A stretch of 64,000 bases of DNA from Paracoccaceae bacterium (GTDB lineage Bacteria > Pseudomonadota > Alphaproteobacteria > Rhodobacterales > Rhodobacteraceae), in the NCBI GenBank assembly GCA_028284605.1, contig JANQRL010000047.1:62001-126000 (forward strand), given 5' to 3'. Both the position numbers and the translations under genes were made by a program. The stretch's first letter is position 1. Every line of letters begins with the position of its first letter. Under the pieces are notes generated by a model. That model was not told the origin of the DNA. It saw nothing but the letters and a program-made list of their open reading frames with translations, and searched no databases. This document shows positions 8,181 to 17,179 of the stretch, piece after piece.

Positions 8181-8198
8181 GCCTCAGGGCGGGCGGCG

Positions 8199-9224
8199 TC
8201 AGGGCGTCGGTTCGCCCGGGCAGCAGCGGGCGAGGACGTCGAGGCCCTGCTGGTTCAGCCAGTGCAGCAGGTCGATGAAGATCCAGTTCTCCGCGAGCTT
8301 GTCGCCGTCGCGGCGGTACATGTCGACGACGCGCATATCGGCGGGCGTGCCGGCCGGCAGGCCCATGAAGCCGCCGCCATTGGTCACCGTGAGGTTCGCC
8401 CAGCCGAAGAAGCCGCCATAGCTCCCCTCGGCCAGCCGGCAGACATGGCCGTTATAGCGCCGCTCGCTGATGCCGCGGCGGAACGGCTGCTGGTGCTGCT
8501 CGGCATAGCGGTCGATCGTGTAGGTGGCGCCGATGCCCGACGGCCCCCACCAGAGCATGTCGTCATGCCAGGTATGGGCCAGCTCCTCCTGCGGGCTGGC
8601 ATATTGGCTGTGGTCGTTGATGTCGGAGATCATCGAGTTGATGAGGGCGAGGGTCTTGGCGCTCTCGCCCGGATCGCCGGCCTCTGAGAGGAGCCCGTCA
8701 TGGGTCATCGGCCCGGGCTGGATCAGTTCGGCGGCGGTCTGCGGCGGCAGCGGGTCGAGCCCGGCCTGTTTCATCAGGTGGATGAGGTCCACGAAGAGCG
8801 CGGTCTCGGCGATCCTACCGTCCTCGACCCGGTTGAACTCCGCATAGCGCAGCATCGCGATCTTGCGGGTCGGGGGGATGTTCAGGAACGGGCGGTCGAA
8901 GAGGCCCATCAGGTGGCCCATGGAGATCGTCCAGACCCCGTCGAACCCGTCGAGTTCGTTGAGACCCGCGATGAAGATGTCCTCGCGCCGTTGCAGGCGG
9001 TGGAGCGCGTGGGTCAGCGGTTCCCAGAAGAGGCGGGCCACGGCGGCGGCGCCGGTCTGTTCGTGGAACGGGTGCATGCCGCGCCAGCGCCAGTCGGTGA
9101 TTGTATGGGCGGCGAGGATCGCCTCCATCCGATCGGGCTGGGCGCCGGCCATGGCGTCGTAGAGCCCGCGCACCACCGCCTTGGCCGCCTGCTGCCGGCC
9201 TTCGTCATGTCTGAACTCGGTCAT
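8199..9224 (-). CDS. Protein with two SnoaL/NTF2-like domains
   Basis: 341 aa built of two SnoaL-like (nuclear transport factor 2 fold) halves, roughly residues 15-165 and 185-335. Each half has a W-rich core and a repeated closing element: ETALFVDLIHLMKQAGL in the first and ENWIFIDLLHWLNQQGLD in the second, indicating internal duplication. SnoaL folds act as small cyclases, hydrolases or isomerases, or only bind ligands; no reaction can be deduced. An AGGA site precedes the ATG. It is the last gene of the binding protein - permease - permease operon, 17 bp after the second permease. Related SnoaL proteins occur in the divergent plus-strand operon. Confidence 0.78.
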   Translation of the reverse strand: MTEFRHDEGRQQAAKAVVRGLYDAMAGAQPDRMEAILAAHTITDWRWRGMHPFHEQTGAAAVARLFWEPLTHALHRLQRREDIFIAGLNELDGFDGVWTISMGHLMGLFDRPFLNIPPTRKIAMLRYAEFNRVEDGRIAETALFVDLIHLMKQAGLDPLPPQTAAELIQPGPMTHDGLLSEAGDPGESAKTLALINSMISDINDHSQYASPQEELAHTWHDDMLWWGPSGIGATYTIDRYAEQHQQPFRRGISERRYNGHVCRLAEGSYGGFFGWANLTVTNGGGFMGLPAGTPADMRVVDMYRRDGDKLAENWIFIDLLHWLNQQGLDVLARCCPGEPTP

Positions 9225-9241
9225 GGATCCTCGCTACGGCC

Positions 9242-10123
9242 TCAGCCTTTCACGGCGCCCGCCGTCAGCCCGCTGACAATCTGCCGCTGGAAGAACAGGA
9301 TCAAGACGAAAAGCGGCGCGGTGGCGGAGATCACCGCAGCGACCGCGAACATCACGTTGCCCTCCTCGAAGGTGGAGCCGAGGAAGCTCGCGATCTTCGG
9401 CACCATGGTCTGGTTCTCCTGGCTGAGCAGCACCGCGGTGACGGCGAAGTCGTTATAGGCGAGGAGGAATGAGAAGAGGCCGGTGGTGATCACGCCGGGC
9501 CACATGACCGGGATGATCACGTGCCGGAACGCCTGGAACCGTGTGCAGCCATCGACCATGGCGCTTTCGTCGAGGTCCTTGGGGATGTTGAGGAAGAAGG
9601 AGTGCAGCATCCAGAGGGTGAAGGGCTGGTTGATCGCCACGAGCACGATGATCGAGGTCGGCAGATAGCCCCAGATGTTCCATTCGAAGAACGGCAGCAG
9701 GTAGCCCGAGACCAGGGTGATATGGGGCATGGCGCGGAACACCAGCGCCAGCATCAGGATCCAGAACGCGTAGCGGAAGCCGGAGCGCGCGAGCGCATAG
9801 CCGCCGAGCGTGCCGAGGGTCAGCGAGATCACCACGACGGAGAAGACGACGATGAAGGTGTTGAGGGCGGCGCGCCAGAACTCCTCTTGTATCCAGGCGC
9901 CCCCATAGCCGTTCAGCGTGAAGGGCCCGCCGGTCTCCACGATTGTGCGGGCGCCGGTCAGCGCATTGGTCCAGTCCGCCCGGGAGAAGAAATCCGCCTG
10001 CACCTTGAAGCTGCCCCAGAGGGTCCAGAGGAACGGGAAGGAGGCGATGATGACCCAGAAGATCACGAAGCCGGTGGAGAGGACGGCGAGCCCGGTGGAG
10101 CGGCGATGTGCGGCGGCGGCCAT
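9242..10123 (-). CDS. Carbohydrate-type ABC transporter permease (MalG family)
   Basis: 293 aa inner-membrane protein with six predicted helices. Its EAA loop DLDESAMVDGCTRFQAFRHV is followed by IIPVMWPGVITTGLFSFL, the standard MalG/UgpE arrangement that docks on the ATPase. It ends near the usual family length (270-300 aa). It lies 3 bp after the MalF-type permease and shares its operon, so the two form the heterodimeric channel. The matching ATPase is encoded divergently at 12762. The substrate is unknown; this class normally imports sugars, polyols or glycerol phosphates. Confidence 0.92.
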   Translation of the reverse strand: MAAAAHRRSTGLAVLSTGFVIFWVIIASFPFLWTLWGSFKVQADFFSRADWTNALTGARTIVETGGPFTLNGYGGAWIQEEFWRAALNTFIVVFSVVVISLTLGTLGGYALARSGFRYAFWILMLALVFRAMPHITLVSGYLLPFFEWNIWGYLPTSIIVLVAINQPFTLWMLHSFFLNIPKDLDESAMVDGCTRFQAFRHVIIPVMWPGVITTGLFSFLLAYNDFAVTAVLLSQENQTMVPKIASFLGSTFEEGNVMFAVAAVISATAPLFVLILFFQRQIVSGLTAGAVKG

Positions 10124-10126
10124 GGC

Positions 10127-11158
10127 TCAGACCCTCTTGCGGTTGAAATCGCGCCAGGTGCGGATCAGCACCGGGCAGAGCAGGACGGCGACGCCGAGGA
10201 TCGTGAGCACCGAGGTCGCCGCGGCGGAGCCGAAGAGCTGCACGTCCTGGCCGCGCAGGTCGTTGAAGATGATCCAACTGAGCGATGTGGCGGATGCCTG
10301 GGCGGAGAAGCCGACGATGGGCTCGAAGACGCGGAAATTGTCCATCAGCTGGATGAGCGTAATGAAGACGACGAGGGGCGCCATGTAGGGGATCACCACG
10401 TAGCGCACCCGCTGCCAGCGGCTGGCCCCGTCGATGGTCGCGGCCTCCATCGTGTCCTCCGGCACGGTCTGGAGCCCGGCATAGAAGACGATGAAGGCGA
10501 AAGGCGCCGAGGACCAGACGCCGTAGACCAGAAGCATGATCCAGGTCAGCGTCGGCGAGGCTTTGAGCGACAGCGCGTTGTCGTCGAAGACCCGTTGCAG
10601 GGTGGCGCCGAGGATGCCTTCGCTGTCGATCATCCAGAAGAGGATCAGGGAGCCGACGAGGGGGGTCACGATCATCGGCAGGAGCGAGACGAAGATCGTG
10701 GGGCCCTTGAGGAGGCGCGGCAGGGAGTTGACGCCGAGGGCGATGAAGAGGCCGAGGACGATGACGAGCGGCGTGACCACGAAGGTGAAGGTGAGGGTGA
10801 AGGAGAGCGCCTTGTAGAACGGCAGGTTATAGACCTGGCCGAGGAATTCGCCCCAGCTTTCGGTCCCGGTCCAAGCTGCGCCGATCTCGGCGAAGGCGAG
10901 ATGGTTGCGGTCGGTATAGGTGCCGAGCCCGTTGAAGCGGCCGAGCGGTTCGGCATCGCGGAGCGCCTGGGTCGCCTCGGTATCCACCGCCACGACGGGC
11001 ACGCAGCCGAACGGGCCGCAGTTCTCCGTCTCGATCAGGACCTGTTCGTGCTCGATATAGAGCGACTGTACCACGACCGAGATGATCGGCAGGAAGATGA
11101 AGAGAAACATCGCCAGCGCCGAGGGCAGCATGAACCAGAAGAACGTCTTATGCGGCAT
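10127..11158 (-). CDS. Carbohydrate-type ABC transporter permease (MalF family)
   Basis: 343 aa, longer than the usual 290-310 aa. The additional length is a periplasmic loop of about 100 residues after the first helix, containing a cysteine pair (ENCGPFGCVPVV) and a W-rich stretch (AAWTGTESWGEF). The EAA loop is visible as EDTMEAATIDGASRWQRVRYV. The ATG is preceded by the 57-bp gap after the solute-binding protein gene. It forms the translocation channel with the next gene product. The long periplasmic loop is reminiscent of the extended loop of MalF that contacts the binding protein. Confidence 0.9.
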   Translation of the reverse strand: MPHKTFFWFMLPSALAMFLFIFLPIISVVVQSLYIEHEQVLIETENCGPFGCVPVVAVDTEATQALRDAEPLGRFNGLGTYTDRNHLAFAEIGAAWTGTESWGEFLGQVYNLPFYKALSFTLTFTFVVTPLVIVLGLFIALGVNSLPRLLKGPTIFVSLLPMIVTPLVGSLILFWMIDSEGILGATLQRVFDDNALSLKASPTLTWIMLLVYGVWSSAPFAFIVFYAGLQTVPEDTMEAATIDGASRWQRVRYVVIPYMAPLVVFITLIQLMDNFRVFEPIVGFSAQASATSLSWIIFNDLRGQDVQLFGSAAATSVLTILGVAVLLCPVLIRTWRDFNRKRV

Positions 11159-11215
11159 GGCCCCCTCCGATCCGGCAGGCGGGGCAGGGGCCGCTTTGGC
11201 CCCCGCCGTCGGGTC

Positions 11216-12454
11216 CTATTCGAGGAAGCCCTGTTCGCGCGCGGCGGCGCTGTAGGCGGCCTCGACATCGGCCAGGGCCTGTTCGGCGCTCTCTTCGCCT
11301 TGCATGAACTCCGAGAGTTCGGAGCCGAGGGCCGAATGCATCAGCCCCATGAACGGGATCATCGGATAGGGCGCGGTGCCGGAGGTGGCGGTCGCCGAGA
11401 TGCCCGCCGCCGCTGGGCCGGGCTGGTAGGCGGCGGAGAGCCAGACCGCCTCTTCATTGTTGGCGGTGATGATCTCGTCCCGCATCCCGTGGATCATCGC
11501 CTGGAAGCTCGCCGCGGCGTCCTCGTCGGAGATGTTGGCGGCGATGGTGAAGCCGTCCCACCAGAGCGTGGAGGCCGGGGTGGCGCCGCCGGCCACGGTG
11601 GGCGCGCCGGTCAGCATAGTGGCCGCGACGATCTCGGGCGCGGCGCCCTCATCGTCGATGATCTGGCTGCCGCGGGAGCCCCACATGAATGCGAGCGCGA
11701 CATTGCCGGCCTCCCACTCCGCCTGGGTCTCGTTGGAGGCGAAGGTCAGGAAGTCGGGATCGGCATAATCCGAAAGCGCCTTCATCATTTCGAGCGCGGC
11801 GATGCCGGTTTCGTTGTTGATGGCGGGCACGGCGGAGCCGGGTTCGAAGAACTGGCCGCCATGGCCGAGATACATGTTCACGAATTCCTGGCCGAGGTTC
11901 CAGCCGGTCTCGGTATTGGTGACGAAGGGGAAGTCCATGATCCCCTGGTCGCGGATCGCCTCGGCGGCGGCGAGGACCTCTTCGTAGGTGGTGGGGGGCT
12001 CGAGGCCCACCTGTTCGAGGATGTCGGCGCGGTAATAGAGGTGCTGGGCGTTGGCCATGAAGGCGATGGCCATGACCTTCCCGTCGATGGTGACCTGATT
12101 GAGGGTCGGCAGATCGGGGGCGTATTCGGCGATCAGATCGTCGAGCGGCCGGATCAGGTTTTCGTTCATCAGCGGCACGATGGAGGAGTTCGCGACCACC
12201 GCGACGGTGTATTCGGCCGGCGTCGGGGTCATCGCGGCGACCTGGAGGTCGCGGTGCTCGGTGGTGGCGTTGATCTCCACCGTCACACTGTCGGAGGCGC
12301 ATTCGGCGGCGGCGTTGGAGACCGCGTTCAGCGCGCCGAAATCGTTCGACAGGATCGAGATGCGGCCCTGGGAAATGCCGCAATCGGCGATCGCGGTGGT
12401 GCCGGTGAGGATCGCCGCGGCGCTGAGCGCGGCCAGTCGGGTGGGGAAGGTCAT
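11216..12454 (-). CDS. ABC transporter extracellular sugar-binding protein
   Basis: 412 aa from the ATG at 12452-12454, chosen because an AGGAGAG ribosome site precedes it and a typical signal peptide (LAALSAAAILTGTTAIA, cleavage near residue 20) follows. The family-1 extracellular solute-binding fold is suggested by FMANAQHLYYRADILEQVGLEPPTTYEE near residue 150, where AQHLYYR-x-D is characteristic, and by a tryptophan pair (STLWWDG) in the cleft region. It is the promoter-proximal gene of the minus-strand ABC operon; three TTGCA-N6-TGCAA palindromes lie upstream. Expression is expected to be inducible together with the divergent operon. The ligand is not predictable from sequence. Confidence 0.9.
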   Translation of the reverse strand: MTFPTRLAALSAAAILTGTTAIADCGISQGRISILSNDFGALNAVSNAAAECASDSVTVEINATTEHRDLQVAAMTPTPAEYTVAVVANSSIVPLMNENLIRPLDDLIAEYAPDLPTLNQVTIDGKVMAIAFMANAQHLYYRADILEQVGLEPPTTYEEVLAAAEAIRDQGIMDFPFVTNTETGWNLGQEFVNMYLGHGGQFFEPGSAVPAINNETGIAALEMMKALSDYADPDFLTFASNETQAEWEAGNVALAFMWGSRGSQIIDDEGAAPEIVAATMLTGAPTVAGGATPASTLWWDGFTIAANISDEDAAASFQAMIHGMRDEIITANNEEAVWLSAAYQPGPAAAGISATATSGTAPYPMIPFMGLMHSALGSELSEFMQGEESAEQALADVEAAYSAAAREQGFLE

Positions 12455-12573
12455 GGGGCTCTCCTGGGTCTCCCTGGGCGGGCCGCCGGTCGGCGCCCTG
12501 GTCTGTGGCCTTGGCTGGCCATTCATTGTCTGCGAATCGGGAACAATCCTGCCGGATCGAATCGGGCCGCAGC

Positions 12574-12589
12574 TTGCATAGCTGTGCAA
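12574..12589. promoter_or_regulatory. Operator copy 1, TTGCA-N6-TGCAA
   Basis: Perfect 5+5 inverted repeat with a 6-bp centre (TAGCTG), 120 bp upstream of the solute-binding protein start. The same pattern recurs twice more in this intergenic region. The dyad length of 16 bp suits a LacI-type dimer, and a LacI-family gene is encoded in the divergent operon at 18609. Confidence 0.6.
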
Positions 12590-12664
12590 TGAAACGGCGC
12601 GTCCCGCTGCATTGCAAGAAAAATGATGGCGGCGGGGGTTCCGGGGCTAGAACCCAGCGGGCCT

Positions 12665-12680
12665 TTGCAAACCGCTGCAA
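12665..12680. promoter_or_regulatory. Operator copy 2, TTGCA-N6-TGCAA
   Basis: Perfect inverted repeat with centre AACCGC, located 91 bp from copy 1. A lone TTGCAA half-site lies between them at 12612-12617. The TTGCAA edge could also serve as a weak -35 element for the plus-strand operon, which would make a bound repressor block RNA polymerase. Confidence 0.6.
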
Positions 12681-12731
12681 TGCGGCGAAAAACGAATCGC
12701 TTGCCGGGTCGGCGATTTCGGCTCAACATCG

Positions 12732-12747
12732 TTGCATAGGTTTGCAA
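12732..12747. promoter_or_regulatory. Operator copy 3, TTGCA-N6-TGCAA
   Basis: Perfect inverted repeat with centre TAGGTT, only 6 bp upstream of the first possible ATG of the ATPase gene and 67 bp from copy 2. It overlaps the ribosome-binding region. Multiple spaced copies on both promoters suggest cooperative or looping repression. Confidence 0.6.
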
Positions 12748-12761
12748 GGGACATGCCCGCC

Positions 12762-13808
12762 ATGGCCGAAATCCAGCTCCGCAACCTGTCGAAGCGCTGG
12801 GGCAGTTTCGTCGGCGTCGACAATTTCGACCTGACGATCTCCGACGAGGAGTTCCTCGTCCTGCTCGGCCCGTCGGGCTGCGGCAAGACCACGACGATGC
12901 GGATGATCGCCGGGCTCGAAGCGGCGACCGAGGGCGATATCCTGATCGACGGGGCGCGGGTGAACGACCTCGACCCGAAGGACCGGGATGTCGCGATGGT
13001 GTTCCAGTCCTACGCGCTTTATCCGAACCTCGATGTCTACGAGAACATCCGGTTTCCCCTGCGGATGCGGAAGATCCCGGCCGCCGAGCACAACAGCAAG
13101 GTGATGCGCGCCGCCGAGATGGTCGAGCTGACCGATTTCCTGCACCGCAAGCCGGCGGAGCTGTCCGGCGGTCAGCGGCAGCGGGTGGCGCTCGCCCGGG
13201 CCATCGTGCGGCAGCCCAACGTGTTCCTGATGGATGAGCCGCTGTCGAACCTCGATGCGAAGCTGCGCGTCTCCACCCGGGCGCAGATCAAGAACCTCTC
13301 CCACGAGTTGAAGGTCACCACGGTCTATGTGACCCATGACCAGATCGAGGCGATGACCCTGGCCGACCGGGTCGTGGTGATGTCGAAGGGCGTGGTGCAG
13401 CAGATCGGCACGCCGACGGAGATCTACGACCGGCCCGCCAATGCCTTCGTGGCGGGGTTCATCGGCTCGCCCGCGATGAATCTCGTGACCGGAGAGATCC
13501 GGGACGGGGTGTTCCAGGCGCCGAACATGCAGGTGAACGACCTGCCCGGGCATCTCTCCGGAGAGGTCACCCTGGGCTTCCGGGCCGAGGATGCGTCGAT
13601 TTCCGAGACCGAACGGGATGTCGCCGCGCCGATCTACGCGCTGGAGCTTCTGGGCGATGCAACCATGGTGACGGTGCGGTCGGGGCAGGAACTGCTCAGC
13701 GTGAAGGCGGACAAGGAGTTCCGCGCCGAGATCGGCGATCCGGTGCAGTTCTCGGTGCCGCCGGGCATCTGCCATATCTTCGATGCCGCGACGGGGGAAA
13801 GGCTCTAG
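12762..13808 (+). CDS. ABC transporter ATP-binding protein (MalK/UgpC family)
   Basis: 348 aa from the ATG at 12762 (MAEIQLRNL, the usual family N-terminus); an in-frame ATG at 12753 is possible. Walker A is GPSGCGKTTTMR near residue 38, the signature is LSGGQRQRVALARAI near 135, and Walker B is VFLMDEPLSNLDAKLR near 155, followed by the switch histidine in YVTHDQIEAM. The C-terminal 110 residues form the TOBE-type regulatory domain. It energises the MalF/MalG permeases encoded on the opposite strand. This split arrangement means both strands must be induced together, consistent with the shared operators. The GMC oxidoreductase follows 4 bp downstream. Confidence 0.93.
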   Translation: MAEIQLRNLSKRWGSFVGVDNFDLTISDEEFLVLLGPSGCGKTTTMRMIAGLEAATEGDILIDGARVNDLDPKDRDVAMVFQSYALYPNLDVYENIRFPLRMRKIPAAEHNSKVMRAAEMVELTDFLHRKPAELSGGQRQRVALARAIVRQPNVFLMDEPLSNLDAKLRVSTRAQIKNLSHELKVTTVYVTHDQIEAMTLADRVVVMSKGVVQQIGTPTEIYDRPANAFVAGFIGSPAMNLVTGEIRDGVFQAPNMQVNDLPGHLSGEVTLGFRAEDASISETERDVAAPIYALELLGDATMVTVRSGQELLSVKADKEFRAEIGDPVQFSVPPGICHIFDAATGERL

Positions 13809-13812
13809 GCCC

Positions 13813-15312
13813 ATGCCCGCTGCGGCTTACGATTTCATCGTGATCGGGGCGGGGTCGGCGGGCTGCGCCGTGGCCGCGGGGCTTGCTGCGCGCCAGGCGG
13901 GGAGCGTGCTGGTGCTGGAGGCCGGGCCGTCGGACCGCTGGCCCCTGGTGCGGATGCCGTTCGGGCTCGTCTGGATGCTGGGCGGGCGGCGCGACTGGCG
14001 CTACCGCTCGGCCCCGATGGCGGGGATCGGCGGGCGATCCATCGCGATCCCGCGGGGGCGGATGCTCGGCGGGTCGGGGTCGATCAATTCCATGGTCTGG
14101 TTCCGGGGCCGGGCGGAGGATTTCGATGGCTGGGCCGTGCCGGGATGGAGCTTCGCCGATGTGGAGCCGGCCTTCGCGGAGGTCGAGGCGGCGATCCGTC
14201 CGGCGCCTCTGGCGGGGGCGCATCCGTTGACGGTCGGGCTCTCGGGGCTCTTTGGCGCCAATGCCCCGACGCATCCGACGCCGGAGCGGGAGAGCGCGGG
14301 CGTCTTTCGGTTCAACATGCGGAACGGGCGGCGCTGGTCGGCGGCGGATGCGTTTCTGAGGCCGGCGCTGGCGGCGGGGGTGCAGGTGTTGCAGAACTGC
14401 GAGGTGGCGCGGATCGGGCTGAAGCGCGACCGGGCGCGGGAGGTGGTGCTGGCGGACGGTGTGGTGCTGACGGCGCGGAAGGGCATTGTGCTCTCGGCGG
14501 GGTCCATCGGGTCGCCGGCTTTGCTCTTGGCCTCCGGCATCGGCCCGGCGGAGGATCTCAAGGCGGCGGGGCGGGACGTGGCGATCCCCGCCGACGGGGT
14601 CGGCGCGAACCTCCACGACCATCCCGGCGCGGGGCTGCATTTCGCCGGGCCCGGATCAGGCTATGGCCTGAACGCGGGCCAGGCGGGGCAGTGGCTGGCG
14701 GCGCCGTTGCGCTACGCGCTCATGCGGTCGGGCGTGCTGGCCTCGCCGACGGTGGAGGGGGGTGCGTTCTTCAATGCGCGGGGCGAGGATGGGCCGCCGG
14801 ATGTGCAGAGCCATTTCATCCCGTTCCTCTTGAACTGGGAGGGCGGGAGGTATCGCTACGGCGCGGGCTATTTCGCCGATATCTGCCTCTGCCGCCCGAA
14901 GAGCCGGGGGCGGCTGCGGTTGACGAAACAGGGTCTTGAGATCGATTTGGGGCTCTTCGCTGACCCGTCCGATCTCGACATTATGGTGGCCGGGCTACAG
15001 CGGCTGCGGTCCCTGCTGGCGGAGGCCGAGTTTGGCGCCCGGCGGGCGCCGGAGATTTTTCCGGGGCCCGCAATTGCCTCGGACGAGGCGATCGCGGCCC
15101 ATATCCGGGCGCGGGCCGGCACCGCCTATCACCCGGTGGGCACTCTGGCGATGGGCGGGCCGGTGACGGAGCGGCTGGCGCTCAGGGGCGTCGACGGGCT
15201 CTGGGTCGCCGATGCCTCGGTGATGCCGGCGGTGACCTCGGCCAATACCAACGCGCCCGCGATGATGATCGGTCATCGGGCGGGCGCCATGATCGCGGAG
15301 GATGCGGCATGA
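13813..15312 (+). CDS. GMC-family FAD-dependent alcohol oxidoreductase
   Basis: 499 aa from the ATG at 13813. The FAD-binding fold opens with FIVIGAGSAGCAVAAGLA at residues 6-23 and is followed by VLEAGPSDRWP and the GMC signature GRMLGGSGSINSMVW near residue 85. The C-terminal catalytic histidine lies in AGTAYHPVGTLAMGG, and the protein closes with ANTNAPAMMIGHRAGAMI. Family members oxidise primary or secondary alcohols with a quinone, cytochrome or oxygen acceptor. It is somewhat shorter than choline dehydrogenase (about 550 aa). It lies in a chain of genes that nearly all overlap by four bases, next to the ATPase of a sugar-type importer, so the imported compound is a plausible substrate. 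Confidence 0.9.
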   Translation: MPAAAYDFIVIGAGSAGCAVAAGLAARQAGSVLVLEAGPSDRWPLVRMPFGLVWMLGGRRDWRYRSAPMAGIGGRSIAIPRGRMLGGSGSINSMVWFRGRAEDFDGWAVPGWSFADVEPAFAEVEAAIRPAPLAGAHPLTVGLSGLFGANAPTHPTPERESAGVFRFNMRNGRRWSAADAFLRPALAAGVQVLQNCEVARIGLKRDRAREVVLADGVVLTARKGIVLSAGSIGSPALLLASGIGPAEDLKAAGRDVAIPADGVGANLHDHPGAGLHFAGPGSGYGLNAGQAGQWLAAPLRYALMRSGVLASPTVEGGAFFNARGEDGPPDVQSHFIPFLLNWEGGRYRYGAGYFADICLCRPKSRGRLRLTKQGLEIDLGLFADPSDLDIMVAGLQRLRSLLAEAEFGARRAPEIFPGPAIASDEAIAAHIRARAGTAYHPVGTLAMGGPVTERLALRGVDGLWVADASVMPAVTSANTNAPAMMIGHRAGAMIAEDAA

Positions 15313-15812
15313 GTGACGAACACGCGGCGCAGACGGCGGTGACGCTCGATGTGGTGATGCGGATGGAGGAGGCGCTGGGCGCCGGGTCGAACGATATGGC
15401 GGCCCATTTTCACGAGGATTTCACCTGGCGCGGCAATTACGGCTGCGGGACGAAGGAGGGGCTCGCGGCCTTCCGCCGCAACTGGCAATTGCCGCTCCGC
15501 GCGGCGTTCAGCGAGCGGACCTATATCACCGAGAAGTACCTTGCCGATGGCGCGTGGGCGGCGGCGTTCGGCCATATCGAGGCGACCCATTCGGGGCCGT
15601 TCATGGGGGTGGCGCCGACGGGCAAGCGGGTGACGATCCCGTTCATGGATTTCTGGCGCGTGGCGGAAGGCCGGATCGCCGACAACCCGGTTTCGGTCGA
15701 TCTGGCCTCTGTCCTGGCGCAGCTCGGCCGCGATGTCTTCGCCGGGGAAGGCTGGGAAAAATACGATAACGGCGCGGCCGAACCGCCGCGTCCAGATGGA
15801 GCAGAGAGATGA
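15309..15812 (+). CDS. Single-domain SnoaL/NTF2-like protein
   Basis: 167 aa, one SnoaL-like domain with the recognisable closing pattern [27 protein letters not shown], in which a D-(F/I)-W-R-V strand precedes the last helix. ATGA overlap with the GMC oxidoreductase upstream and with the HisD-like gene downstream shows translational coupling. The fold commonly serves in isomerisation or dehydration of small ring compounds, but the active-site residues vary and none can be assigned here. It is one of three SnoaL-type proteins in this divergent locus, together containing about five domains. Confidence 0.75.
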   Translation: MSDEHAAQTAVTLDVVMRMEEALGAGSNDMAAHFHEDFTWRGNYGCGTKEGLAAFRRNWQLPLRAAFSERTYITEKYLADGAWAAAFGHIEATHSGPFMGVAPTGKRVTIPFMDFWRVAEGRIADNPVSVDLASVLAQLGRDVFAGEGWEKYDNGAAEPPRPDGAER

Positions 15813-17137
15813 GTGTCGCGTATCTGAAAACTGCGAAACCGGAGACGGAACGGGCTGAGGATGATGCGAAGGTGCGGGCGATGGTGGAGACCACGCTTGC
15901 AGATATCGAACATCGTGGCGACGCAGCGGTGCGGGAACTGAGCCGGAAATTCGACAAATACGATCCGGCGGCGTTTCGGCTGACGCCCTCCGAGATCGAG
16001 GCGGCGATGCAGAAGGTCTCCGCCCGGGACATGGAGGATATCCGTTTCGCCCAGGATCAGATCCGCCGCTTTGCCGAGGCGCAGCGGGCCTCGATGAAAG
16101 ATGTCGAGGTGGAGACGCTGCCGGGCGTGGTGCTCGGGCACAGGAACATCCCCGTCCAGTCGGTGGGCTGCTATGTGCCGGGCGGCAAGTTCCCGATGGT
16201 GGCCTCGGCCCATATGTCGGTGCTGACGGCGAGCGTGGCCGGTGTGCCGCGGATCGTCGCCTCCGCCCCGCCGGTGGACGGCGCGCCGCACCCGGCCATC
16301 GTGGCCGCGATGTATCTGGGTGGGGCCCATGAAATCCTCGTCCTGGGCGGTATTCAGGCAGTCGGCGCCATGGCGCTCGGCACCGAGACCATCGAGCCGG
16401 TGCATATGCTGGTGGGCCCCGGCAACGCCTTCGTGGCCGAGGCCAAGCGGCAGCTCTACGGGCGGGTCGGCATCGACCTCTTCGCCGGGCCGACCGAGAC
16501 CATGGTGATCGCCGACGAGAGTGTGGATGCGGAGATCTGCGCCACCGATCTGCTGGGTCAGGCGGAGCATGGCTATAACTCGCCGGCCTGTCTGATCACC
16601 AATTCGCGGAAGCTCGCCGAGGAGACGCTGACAGAGATCGACCGCCTGCTGAAAATCCTGCCGACGGCGGAGACCGCCTCTGTCTCCTGGCGCGATTATG
16701 GCGAGGTGATCCTCTGCGAGAGCTATGACGAGATGCTGAGTGTGGCCAATGACATGGCCTATGAACATGTGCAGGTGATGACCGACCGGGATGAGTGGTT
16801 TCTGGATCAGATGCATTCCTACGGCGCGCTTTTCCTCGGCCCGCGCACCAATGTGGCCAATGGCGACAAGGTGATCGGCACCAACCACACTCTGCCGACG
16901 AAGAAGGCGGGGCGCTATACCGGTGGGCTCTGGGTCGGCAAGTTCCTGAAGACGCACTCTTATCAGAGAGTCACCACCGATGAGGCGGCCACGCTGATCG
17001 GCGAATACGGCTCGCGGCTCTGTATGCTGGAGGGCTTTGTCGGCCATGCGGAGCAGTGCAACCTGCGGGTCCGGCGCTATGGCGGCATCAACGTGCCCTA
17101 TGGCGAGGGCGCGCCCTACCGGGAGGCGGCGGAATGA
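15809..17137 (+). CDS. HisD-superfamily NAD-dependent alcohol dehydrogenase (HpsN-like), not histidine biosynthesis
   Basis: 442 aa. All HisD catalytic elements are visible: zinc ligands in QAEHGYNSP (Gln, His), Asp in GDKVIGTNH and the terminal His in EGFVGHAEQ; the base pair Glu-His in MAYEHVQVM; and His in GTNHTLPT. The N-terminus MSVAYLKTA and the NSPACLIT segment resemble HpsN, which oxidises the primary alcohol of (R)-dihydroxypropanesulfonate to sulfolactate. No other his gene is nearby, and it sits between SnoaL and M15-like genes in a catabolic operon. A four-electron alcohol-to-acid oxidation of an imported polyol or sulfonate is inferred. Whether the substrate carries a sulfonate is undecided. 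Confidence 0.82.
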   Translation: MSVAYLKTAKPETERAEDDAKVRAMVETTLADIEHRGDAAVRELSRKFDKYDPAAFRLTPSEIEAAMQKVSARDMEDIRFAQDQIRRFAEAQRASMKDVEVETLPGVVLGHRNIPVQSVGCYVPGGKFPMVASAHMSVLTASVAGVPRIVASAPPVDGAPHPAIVAAMYLGGAHEILVLGGIQAVGAMALGTETIEPVHMLVGPGNAFVAEAKRQLYGRVGIDLFAGPTETMVIADESVDAEICATDLLGQAEHGYNSPACLITNSRKLAEETLTEIDRLLKILPTAETASVSWRDYGEVILCESYDEMLSVANDMAYEHVQVMTDRDEWFLDQMHSYGALFLGPRTNVANGDKVIGTNHTLPTKKAGRYTGGLWVGKFLKTHSYQRVTTDEAATLIGEYGSRLCMLEGFVGHAEQCNLRVRRYGGINVPYGEGAPYREAAE

Positions 17138-17179
17138 GGCCCGGGGCCGCATTCGCCGGGGGGCTGACCCGGGACACCG

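Noticed and set aside
9521..12592. A 1023-codon open frame on the plus strand opposite the ABC genes
   Set aside because: It is rich in Asp/Glu/His/Arg/Gly with no domain, the typical antisense shadow of GC-rich coding sequence; the minus-strand permeases and binding protein are certain.
9242..13808. ABC transporter as the SmoEFGH-type sulfoquinovose importer
   Set aside because: It has its own divergent operon, operators and LacI regulator, whereas the TRAP genes are in the same transcript as the smo-like enzymes; possible but less supported.
15809..17137. Histidine biosynthesis gene hisD
   Set aside because: No other his genes are present, the operon is catabolic, and the N-terminus is more HpsN-like.
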